The notes under the pieces: generated by a model | Database searches by the model: none | Seen by the model: the letters and a program-made list of their open reading frames with translations, nothing else | What the model was told of the DNA's origin: nothing | Part shown: positions 25,059 to 31,539 of the stretch, piece by piece | How positions within the stretch are numbered: the stretch's first letter is position 1 | Layout: the number at the start of each line of letters is the position of its first letter | Position numbers and translations under genes: made by a program | From: JBPRGH01 sp051418055 | Lineage (GTDB): Bacteria; Bacteroidota; Bacteroidia; Cytophagales; Cyclobacteriaceae | Assembly: GCA_051418055.1 (NCBI GenBank) | Contig: JBPRGH010000007.1 | Location: 162,845-226,844, forward strand | Length of the DNA: 64,000 nt | Reading direction: 5' to 3'

Positions 25059-27587
25059 TTAACCGCAGGTAGTGTGTCCGCAGCTTTTACATTTTAAACA
25101 ACCTTCTTCATAAACCACACCATTTTCATCCCCACAGCTCGGACAGGAATGATCAATGGCCCGGGCTCCTTTTGGTACAAACTTCTTCAAAGCCCTGGCC
25201 ACACCATTTTTCCAGTTGTTGATATAATCCTTGTCAAGGTTTAGATTTTCAATTAACCGCACCAAAGCATTCAGCGGCATTCCCTGGCGCATAATACCAG
25301 AGATCAGTTTGGCATAATTCCAGTATTCCTGGTTAAAAGACCTTGATAGGCCTTCAATATTAACATTAAAACCCTGCCGGTCTACATAACGGAAATCATA
25401 CCGGCTATCCCCTTTGGCATCTCTATTCTTAATGATCCAGCCACCATCTACATAATTTGGTAATGCAAAGGCATCCTCGGCCCTACCTGTAAATATCTCG
25501 TAAGGCTTTTCATTCAGCAAGCCCACAAATGCCAGCCATGGTTCGTGGTCATTCATAAAGCGAATGATCCTGGCCTCCAGCTCATGGGGCCGCTTTGGCG
25601 CCTCTGTCTCTATAATATCATTTATCTGCTTATTTTCCTCTTTTTTAACTAACACCCCTGCACGGGATCCATCACGATAAACTGTTATTCCTTTTAATCC
25701 GCCTTTCCAGGCTTCATAATAAATTTCTGAAACCCGCTCAACAGTAGTGTCATTAGCAAGATTTATTGTAGAGCTGATGGAGTGTGTAACATACTGCTGT
25801 ATCACCGCCTGGATCTGCAGCCTTTTATGCCAGTCAATTTCAGGTGCTGTTGCTCCATGAAACGGGCTGTCTTCAATATTTTTTCCGGGATTTGCCTCCA
25901 TCCAGACCTTTAACTTTGGATGATAAACCTCAAATTCTTCCCATGAATCACCGGATTTATCTACAAATGAAGCTTTCTTGCCATTATCCTCAGCATTTAT
26001 CTTTCTTCTTCTCATATATGAAAGCATAAATACCGGCTCTACACCTGAAGATGTCTGAGCTAATAAACTTACAGATCCGGTTGGGGCCACGGTACTTATT
26101 GAAATATTGCGCCTGCCGTATAACATCATCCGTTCATATAGCTCCGGCATCTGATTTTTTAAAAACATTGTAAATTCCGATGTTTTCTCGATTTCAGGAT
26201 CAAAAGCTTTAAAATGCCCTCTTTCAATTGCCATATCAATAGAAGAGTCAAATTCTGCTTCACATTTTTTCTGCATGATAGCTTCAATAGTCTCTATAGC
26301 TTTATCAGAATCAAGCTTCAATCCTAAAGCAGCAATAGTATCTGCCAGTGCAGTGAATCCCAGCCCTGTGCGCCGACCCTTAGCACCATTTTCATAAAGC
26401 TCATTCCATGTCTTCCGCTCCGCTTCCTTAAACCACTCCGGTTCAGGATCTTTTTCTATTTTTCCCAATATCCTTTCGATGGCATTAAGCTCCAGGTCTA
26501 CAAGGTCATCCATCAGGCGCTGTGCTTCATAAGTGACTTCATAAAATTTGTTATAGTTAAAACTAGCTCCTCGTGTAAATGGGTTATCAACAAAACTATA
26601 AAGGTTGAGTGCCATCAGACGACAGCTATCCCCTCCCTGCATGGCAATCTCTGAACACGGGTTGGTAGATTCATTTTGAAATCCGGGATAAACCGATGAG
26701 GTAGAATAATGATGCTGACGGTCCCAGAATATAATGCCAGGCTCTGCAGTATGATGTGCAGCGGTTATAATCTTATTCCATAATTCCGCCGCATCCACTT
26801 TTTTTGTTACCTCGGGAGTATCACTATCAACAGGCCATTGAAGGATAAATTCCTCTTTAGCTTCCACCGCTTTCATAAATTTGTCAGAAATACGTACGGA
26901 AATATTGGCGCCTGTCACCTTTGTAAGATCCTGCTTGGCAGTTATGAAACCTTCAATATCCGGATGGGCAACATCAATAGTCAGCATTAAAGCACCACGA
27001 CGGCCATTCTGGCTTACCTCTCTTGTCGTATTGGAAAAACGCTCCATAAAAGAAACAAGTCCGCTGGATGAACCGGCAGCATTAGCCACCTTATATCCTC
27101 TCGGCCTTAACGTAGATATATCAAATCCCACACCGCACCGTCGTTTGCTCAGTTGGGCGAGCTGCTGATCTGTAAAAAAAATACCACTATATGAATCCAA
27201 CGGGGCATGCAAAACCACACAATTTGACAAGGAAGCATAAACCAGGTCATTTCCAAGTACTGACATTACACTTCCCTGAGGAATGACATATTTAAAATCT
27301 TTGAAAAGCTGATAAATACCCTCTTCAGATAATGGTTTCCTTTTATTACCAAAAATAGATAAGCCTTGTCCTTTTCCCGAATAACGTGATTCTGCTTTAT
27401 AAAATTCTTTAGCCATCCTCCGGTGCATATCATCGGGAGAGAGCTCCAGGTATTCTCCTGCCGCACCTTTAAGACAGTACTTATTGATCCAGGTGGTTGC
27501 CGCCAGTTCGTCGCCATCAAAATAGCGGATGCTGGCCTTCAGCACATTATCATAGCTGAAGACTTTTTTTGTCAAGGTTACTTCCAT
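25059..27587 (-). CDS. nrdJ: Adenosylcobalamin-dependent ribonucleoside-diphosphate reductase (class II)
   Basis: 842 residues. Class II blocks are SNCVVLHAP, RGALMLTIDVAHPDIEGFI, NPCSEIAMQGGDSCRL and VAPTGSVSLLAQTSSG. The C-terminal extension holds two zinc-ribbon-like CxxC pairs, CPSCG and CKSCG, and ends with the redox pair region SCGHTTCG. It makes deoxyribonucleotides with a B12 radical and does not need oxygen. It lies 13 bp after nadA in the same direction, so it is in that operon. There is no cobalamin riboswitch space directly upstream of it. Control is probably through the box before nadA. Confidence 0.95.
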   Translation of the reverse strand: MEVTLTKKVFSYDNVLKASIRYFDGDELAATTWINKYCLKGAAGEYLELSPDDMHRRMAKEFYKAESRYSGKGQGLSIFGNKRKPLSEEGIYQLFKDFKYVIPQGSVMSVLGNDLVYASLSNCVVLHAPLDSYSGIFFTDQQLAQLSKRRCGVGFDISTLRPRGYKVANAAGSSSGLVSFMERFSNTTREVSQNGRRGALMLTIDVAHPDIEGFITAKQDLTKVTGANISVRISDKFMKAVEAKEEFILQWPVDSDTPEVTKKVDAAELWNKIITAAHHTAEPGIIFWDRQHHYSTSSVYPGFQNESTNPCSEIAMQGGDSCRLMALNLYSFVDNPFTRGASFNYNKFYEVTYEAQRLMDDLVDLELNAIERILGKIEKDPEPEWFKEAERKTWNELYENGAKGRRTGLGFTALADTIAALGLKLDSDKAIETIEAIMQKKCEAEFDSSIDMAIERGHFKAFDPEIEKTSEFTMFLKNQMPELYERMMLYGRRNISISTVAPTGSVSLLAQTSSGVEPVFMLSYMRRRKINAEDNGKKASFVDKSGDSWEEFEVYHPKLKVWMEANPGKNIEDSPFHGATAPEIDWHKRLQIQAVIQQYVTHSISSTINLANDTTVERVSEIYYEAWKGGLKGITVYRDGSRAGVLVKKEENKQINDIIETEAPKRPHELEARIIRFMNDHEPWLAFVGLLNEKPYEIFTGRAEDAFALPNYVDGGWIIKNRDAKGDSRYDFRYVDRQGFNVNIEGLSRSFNQEYWNYAKLISGIMRQGMPLNALVRLIENLNLDKDYINNWKNGVARALKKFVPKGARAIDHSCPSCGDENGVVYEEGCLKCKSCGHTTCG

Positions 27588-27599
27588 GGTTGTTATTTA

Positions 27600-28607
27600 T
27601 TATTGGTTGTTGATTTTAAACATTCTATTTATCGGTACCAGAGCTTTTTTTCTGAGATCCTCGTCTACAAATACTTCAGGTTGTTCAAACTTCAGGCACA
27701 GATAAAGCTTTTGGAGTGTATTCAGTTTCATATAAGCACACTCACTACAAGAGCATGATGTTTCGTCATAAACAGGTGCCGGAATAATGGTTTTTTGTGG
27801 TACACGCTTGGTAATTTCATGTAAGATCCCCCCTTCCGTAGCCACAATAAATTGCTGCTTAGGACTTTCCTCAATATAGTTTATAAGCGTTGATGTCGAA
27901 CCCACAAAGCTCGAAACTCGTAAAATATGAGGTTCAGATTCCGGGTGTGCAATGATTTCAGCCTCCGGATGTTCGGCATGAAGAGTGATCAATTTATCTA
28001 TACTAAAAGATTCATGTACAATACAACTGCCATCCCATAGCAGCATATCTCTTCCCGTTTCTTTAATCAGATATTTTCCAAGGTTGACATCAGGAGCAAA
28101 AATGATTGGTTGATCTTTAGGAATAGAGTTAATGATCTTTACAGCACTTGAGCTCGTACAGACGATATCCGAAAGGGCTTTCACACCGGCTGAACAGTTC
28201 ATATAGGTAACTACCGTATGATCCGGATGTGCTTCTACAAATTTTTTGAATTTATCCGGTGGACATGATTCTTCCAGTGAGCATCCTGAATTAAGGTCTG
28301 GGATTATTATCTTTTTCTGCGGATTCATGATCTTAGCCGTTTCAGCCATAAAATAAACCCCGGCAAAAACCACAAGTTGTTTATCCGAATGACTAATATG
28401 TTTTGTTAGTTCAAGGCTGTCACCGGTAAAATCTGCCAGATCCTGTATCTCCGGTCTTTGGTAATAATGTGTGAGCAGAAGGGCATTCTTTTCCCTTTTT
28501 AATTTTATAATCTCTTCTTTTAAATCAAGTTTCTTATCAATAGGAATATTTAGATAACCTGTATCTACAAGTTCATCTTGTGCTTTCTTTAATTCAAAAA
28601 GTTTCAA
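27600..28607 (-). CDS. nadA: Quinolinate synthase
   Basis: 335 residues. Fe-S ligand cysteines occur in NCSAGVKALSD, SGCSLEESCPPDKF (family block) and SCSCSECAYM. Catalytic HYYQRPEIQDLADFTGDS is present near residue 45-62. The enzyme condenses iminoaspartate and DHAP to quinolinate, the NAD precursor, using an oxygen-sensitive 4Fe-4S cluster. The start codon is TTG, as no in-frame ATG precedes the conserved region, which may lower expression. It is the first gene of the nadA-nrdJ operon, with an Fnr-type box 68 bp upstream. Confidence 0.95.
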   Translation of the reverse strand: MKLFELKKAQDELVDTGYLNIPIDKKLDLKEEIIKLKREKNALLLTHYYQRPEIQDLADFTGDSLELTKHISHSDKQLVVFAGVYFMAETAKIMNPQKKIIIPDLNSGCSLEESCPPDKFKKFVEAHPDHTVVTYMNCSAGVKALSDIVCTSSSAVKIINSIPKDQPIIFAPDVNLGKYLIKETGRDMLLWDGSCIVHESFSIDKLITLHAEHPEAEIIAHPESEPHILRVSSFVGSTSTLINYIEESPKQQFIVATEGGILHEITKRVPQKTIIPAPVYDETSCSCSECAYMKLNTLQKLYLCLKFEQPEVFVDEDLRKKALVPINRMFKINNQ

Positions 28608-28674
28608 AGCAATATTTATTTTAAGTAATATAAATTGAGTTAGTTAAAGATCACCAGAAGAATTCTCATATATT

Positions 28675-28688
28675 ATGACCGAAATCAT
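28675..28688 (-). promoter_or_regulatory. Fnr/Dnr-type box of nadA-nrdJ
   Basis: ATGACCGAAATCAT (ATGAC-N4-ATCAT) is one base different from the nos operon box in the spacer. At the spacing seen in ric and nos, the minus strand has GATCTTTA (28652-28645), a 6-of-8 match to TATCTTTG. The promoter is therefore weaker by sequence but has the same geometry. Confidence 0.6.
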
Positions 28689-28776
28689 ATCGGGAACAAA
28701 TCTTTATCAAGGAGTAACAAAAACTTATTTCTCAAAGAGATTCCCGTATTATTGCAGAAAAAAATATATATAAACT

Positions 28777-29214
28777 GTGTTATTAAAACCCTTCAACGAG
28801 CTTACGTTACAGCAGCTTTATGATATTTTGAAGCTAAGGAATGAAGTATTTATCGTGGAACAGAATTGTCCATACCAGGATATTGACAATAAAGATCAGC
28901 AGTCTCTTCACCTGATGCATTATGAAGGAGAAAAACTGATGGCTTACCTGAGGATTATCCGATACCCATCTGATGCTATTGGCCGTGTAATTGTACACCA
29001 GGATAAAAGGGGTAAAGGTTTGGCAAGAAAGATTATGCTGGAGGCAATGAAATTTTTTAAACAAGAATCGGTTACCAACGATAACCCTAAAGTTATTAAG
29101 CTGCAGGCGCAGACCTACCTGCTGGACTTTTATAAAAGCCTCGGGTTTGTACCTGTGTCAGAAGTATATCTGGAAGATAATATTCCTCATGTTGACATGG
29201 AATACAAGTATTAA
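28777..29214 (+). CDS. elaA: ElaA-type GNAT N-acetyltransferase
   Basis: 145 residues beginning with GTG. The ElaA pattern is clear: FNELTLQQLYDILKLRNEVFIVEQNCPYQDID at the start, then LMAYLRIIRYPSDAIGRVIVHQDKRGKGLARKIM with the acetyl-CoA P-loop (RGKGLA), and QAQTYLLDFYKSLGF. The substrate is unknown. It is divergent from nadA. Confidence 0.88.
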   Translation: MLLKPFNELTLQQLYDILKLRNEVFIVEQNCPYQDIDNKDQQSLHLMHYEGEKLMAYLRIIRYPSDAIGRVIVHQDKRGKGLARKIMLEAMKFFKQESVTNDNPKVIKLQAQTYLLDFYKSLGFVPVSEVYLEDNIPHVDMEYKY

Positions 29215-29392
29215 ATACTTTTATAAAATAAATTATATCAAAACATTGTGTTTAATAAATCATTTTACTTTTTTTACAAAATATTATTACTACTGTAATA
29301 AAATAGTTAATTTTTCTTAAATAAATTTGAACCTGAAAGCATCAACCGAACTAAACTGTAAACAACAATTTATTATAAAACTCTAACCAATC

Positions 29393-29578
29393 ATGAAAAA
29401 GTTATTATTAGGATTATTTTTTTTAGGTGCTTCAAGTGCATTTTTTAGCTGTGATGTAGGACTTTGCTCCAACACATGTACATACGCGTATGATGGCGCA
29501 TGTGACGATGGTGGTAGCGGTTCTTCTTACTCTGTATGTTCTTATGGAACAGACTGTGCTGACTGCGGAACAAGATAA
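29393..29578 (+). CDS. Cysteine-rich mini-lipoprotein
   Basis: 61 residues: a lipoprotein signal (LFFLGASSAFFSC, Cys20) and a mature part of about 41 residues with eight further cysteines in the pattern C-C-C-YDGACDDGGSGSSYSVC-YGTDCADCG. The Asp/Gly/Cys pattern resembles small disulfide-knotted, calcium-binding LNR-like modules. It would be an outer-surface or periplasmic structured peptide. A -7 element TAAATTTG lies at 29322-29329, 64 bp upstream. The next lipoprotein gene follows by 9 bp. Confidence 0.75.
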   Translation: MKKLLLGLFFLGASSAFFSCDVGLCSNTCTYAYDGACDDGGSGSSYSVCSYGTDCADCGTR

Positions 29579-29587
29579 TTCCAATTA

Positions 29588-30016
29588 ATGAATCAATTTA
29601 TAATCAGGAAATTGTGGATAGTTTTATTATTCACAGTTTCCTGTACTCCTGAAAGCGATCACGATCTTGAGTACTACATTCGTGATTCCAAAGCATTTCT
29701 CACTAAACTTATTCAAAATAATATTTCGGGCTCAATTGAGCATTTTATAATTGATGATCCTTCAACAGCTGACCGTCTTTATGATGATCTTGTGCTTACA
29801 CGTGAAAGGCTGATCTGCTATAATGATAATGATTACACAATAGATTTTGAACGCTTTCATGTGCAGGAGCATGATGAGTTTAATGATAACTTTCCTTTCT
29901 ATCTGCGGTTTAGTATATCATGTGGCGGGAGAAAAAAGTTTGTAAATGTTTATTACCATCAGGAATACAAAAAGATCTTCTTTGTAAGGGATTTTTTCAG
30001 GGAAGAGACCCTTTGA
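29588..30016 (+). CDS. Hypothetical lipoprotein
   Basis: 142 residues with lipobox VLLFTVSC (about Cys19). The mature domain is small, with SIEHFIIDDPSTADRLYDDLVLTRERLICYND near the middle and a beta-rich C-terminus (FPFYLRFSISCGGRKKFVNVYY, KIFFVRDFFRE). No family is recognised. It probably shares a transcript with the cysteine-rich mini-lipoprotein 9 bp upstream. Confidence 0.65.
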   Translation: MNQFIIRKLWIVLLFTVSCTPESDHDLEYYIRDSKAFLTKLIQNNISGSIEHFIIDDPSTADRLYDDLVLTRERLICYNDNDYTIDFERFHVQEHDEFNDNFPFYLRFSISCGGRKKFVNVYYHQEYKKIFFVRDFFREETL

Positions 30017-30058
30017 TAAGTGTAGGAAGAAATTTTTTTAATTTTTTTTTCAACTTAT

Positions 30059-30089
30059 TTTGTGAATATAAAGTGACCTACTATATTTG
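30059..30089 (+). promoter_or_regulatory. Bacteroidota-type promoter of tRNA-Glu
   Basis: TTTG at 30059-30062, a 19-bp spacer, and TATATTTG at 30082-30089 match the primary sigma-factor consensus TTTG-N19-TAnnTTTG exactly. It is the best promoter in the window. The tRNA begins 83 bp downstream. Confidence 0.88.
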
Positions 30090-30172
30090 CATCTCCATTT
30101 GAAAAAAGGACGAAGAAAAGAGGTAAGAAGACAACTTTGAACTCTAAACTTTAAACTTCAAACTAATTAAAT

Positions 30173-30244
30173 GGCCCGTTCGTCTAGGGGTTAGGACGCC
30201 AGGTTTTCATCCTGGAAACAGGGGTTCGATTCCCCTACGGGCTA
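30173..30244 (+). tRNA. tRNA-Glu (anticodon TTC)
   Basis: Cloverleaf: acceptor GGCCCGT with ACGGGCT (G1-U72 wobble), D-arm TCGTCTAGGGGTTAGGAC, anticodon arm CCAGG-TTTTCAT-CCTGG, T-arm CAGGG-GTTCGATT-CCCCT. The anticodon is TTC, preceded by U33. CCA is not encoded. A strong promoter lies upstream and a terminator starts 4 nt after the end, so it is a single-gene unit. Confidence 0.96.
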
Positions 30245-30247
30245 CTG

Positions 30248-30277
30248 AAAAAGGCTACTCATTTGAGTGGCCTTTTT
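30248..30277 (+). terminator. Terminator of tRNA-Glu
   Basis: A 14-bp stem (30248-30261 with 30264-30277), one G-U pair, a 2-nt apex and a T-run as part of the stem. On the minus strand it also ends in T, so it works both ways. Confidence 0.88.
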
Positions 30278-30284
30278 GCGTTTA

Positions 30285-30396
30285 TAGCCCGTAGAGGAAT
30301 CGAACGCCTACGCGCCATGGACCAACGCTACAGGCTGGCTCCTTGCTAAAATGATCCACCGGATCATTTCTTAACGCGCGGCCCTCCTACGGGCTA
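30285..30396. repeat. Palindromic element built from copies of the tRNA-Glu 3' end
   Basis: TAGCCCGTAG (30285-30294) and CTACGGGCTA (30387-30396) are perfect terminal inverted repeats. Both copy the last 10 nt of the tRNA (30235-30244). The left arm extends the match through the T-arm in inverted orientation, with about two mismatches in 25 bp. A nested perfect hairpin, AAATGATCC / GGATCATTT (30349-30369), lies inside. It has no ORF. It could be a decayed attachment site or a tRNA-derived REP element. Confidence 0.7.
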
Positions 30397-30640
30397 CTGA
30401 AGATTACACGAAATAACCAGTCCCCGGATTTATTCCGGGGCCCCGAAGAAAGAACCACAAAAAGAACTTGTTGGAGCACAAAAAAAACACGATAGAAAGA
30501 TGCTGATCTCCTGAAACAAACATTTCATAATCCCTCAACCCCAACATTGAACGTTAACTTTAAACTACTCTGTCCGCTTCCCTATGAAATTATCGGGATC
30601 GTGACTTTCGGTTCTCACCTGCTAACGTTAATGTATATTT
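30397..30640. repeat. Non-coding stretch with hairpin and dispersed repeat
   Basis: It contains a perfect 7-bp hairpin CCCCGGA / TCCGGGG (30422-30440). A second segment begins AACATTGAACGTTAA (about 30542-30556), identical to 33182-33196. The sequence after that block also resembles 33200-33270 (CCGCTTCCC..., TCGTGACTTTCGGTTCTC against TCGTGCTTTCGCTTCTC), so it is one diverged copy of a repeat. No gene seen. Confidence 0.55.
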
Positions 30641-31019
30641 TTACTTTGCCTCAAAAATTTCAGAAAATTTAGTAGCATTTTTATCCGTTACATCCTTTAC
30701 AATTCTATTAATTTCTGCTGTTGTAATACGTTCGAATTTATCATTAACAGTTCCTTTAAGCATATTATCAAGCTCCTGATTTGAAATGTGATTGCCTTTG
30801 TAAGGATCTGCTATTAAATAGAATTTATGATCACTCCCTATACCTCTGGAAGCAGCATATTTTATCAGCCTGTCAACAATTCCTTCATATTCTGCAAGAT
30901 TTTTTTGAAGACTATCTATTTTTTTATTTAAATCTATTGATGATGAGGCAATTAATGCTCCATTTAGACCTATATTATCTAAAGTAAAGTTATAATAAAG
31001 GGATTCCAGCTTGTTTTTC
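30641..31019 (-). pseudogene. 5'-truncated gene remnant
   Basis: The minus strand is open for 125 codons ending in TAA at 30643-30641. There is no start codon at the 5' side: an in-frame TAG sits at the junction near 31020, where repeat sequence begins. The translated remnant has normal protein composition (SLQKNLAEYEGIVDRLI, KYAASRGIGSDHKFYLIAD, NDKFERITTAEINRIV). No family is recognised. It is the C-terminal part of a gene whose front was lost or replaced by the repeat block. Confidence 0.65.
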
Positions 31020-31023
31020 TACC

Positions 31024-31150
31024 CCTCCTCAGAGTCTCTCTACACCAGCCTTCACATGTACCGTAATTTCTTTGAGGACTCTGAGGATAGTTTCACCCTT
31101 TACTTTCCTCAAACCCCCAGAGTCCCTTGCAGGAGACTCTGAGGAAGGAT
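31024..31150. repeat. Inverted/direct CCTCAGAGTC repeats
   Basis: CCTCAGAGTC at about 31026 and GACTCTGAGG at about 31076 form one palindrome. A second set (CCCCCAGAGTCCC, GGAGACTCTGAGGA, about 31119-31146) forms another. Three copies of ACTCTGAGGA or its complement occur in 125 bp. This block replaces the 5' end of the gene remnant. Confidence 0.65.
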
Positions 31151-31196
31151 AAGTTCTTTTTTATTGTACAATAGCCTTTTAGCTGAATTTTTTCCT

Positions 31197-31343
31197 GAAA
31201 ATCATTCCGCCGCTTTAAAAGATCATTGCGCCGCATCAGAAAATGATTCCGCCGCACGAGAAAATCATTCCGCCGCATGGGAAAATCGTTCGTCCGCACG
31301 GGAAAATCGTTCGTCCGCACAAGAAAATCATTCATCCGCTGTT
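31197..31343. repeat. 21-bp tandem repeat, seven units
   Basis: Seven 21-bp units run without gaps from 31197 to 31343. The core is GAAAATCATTCCGCCGCA plus three variable bases. Units 5 and 6 share the variant TCGTTCGTCCGCAC, showing recent local duplication. Because 21 is divisible by three, both strands stay open: the plus frame reads (R/W)ENxSAA, the minus frame RRNDFLM. The ORFs have no start context or homology of their own, so it is listed as a repeat. Confidence 0.9.
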
Positions 31344-31424
31344 ACCAATTGAAAATCAATTTGTAATGCTTAAATATTATATATACTGAATTCTTATTTT
31401 TCCCATGATGGCAATATTTTATCT

Positions 31425-31530
31425 CCGCCAGGGACTGAACGGCATGTTGGAGCCCGAAGTGGCCCTAAGTGCAGGCAGGCGACTAGTGAAGGCCCGATCC
31501 CGATAATTAATTATCGGGAGGCGGCATAAT
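31425..31530. repeat. GC-rich dispersed repeat (inverted copy) with a 20-bp palindrome
   Basis: It contains a perfect palindrome at 31499-31518 (CCCGATAATT and its mirror). Its reverse complement carries CACTTCGGGCTCCAACATG and CCCTGGCGGAGA, matching 33291-33333 on the plus strand at roughly three in four bases. GC content is far above its AT-rich surroundings. It lies just downstream of the TPR kinase gene. Confidence 0.6.
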
Positions 31531-31539
31531 AACAGCCTA

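Noticed and set aside
28608..28776. Cobalamin riboswitch for nadA-nrdJ
   Set aside because: The spacer is too short and has no B12-box-like or paired core; it shows a palindromic protein-binding site instead.
31093..31343. Repeat-encoded ORFs on both strands (RRNDFLM and RENHSAA type)
   Set aside because: Both are open only because the repeat length is a multiple of three. They have no start context and no homology beyond the repeat.
31197..31343. Possible CRISPR array
   Set aside because: Units are contiguous without unique spacers, and no cas gene is present.
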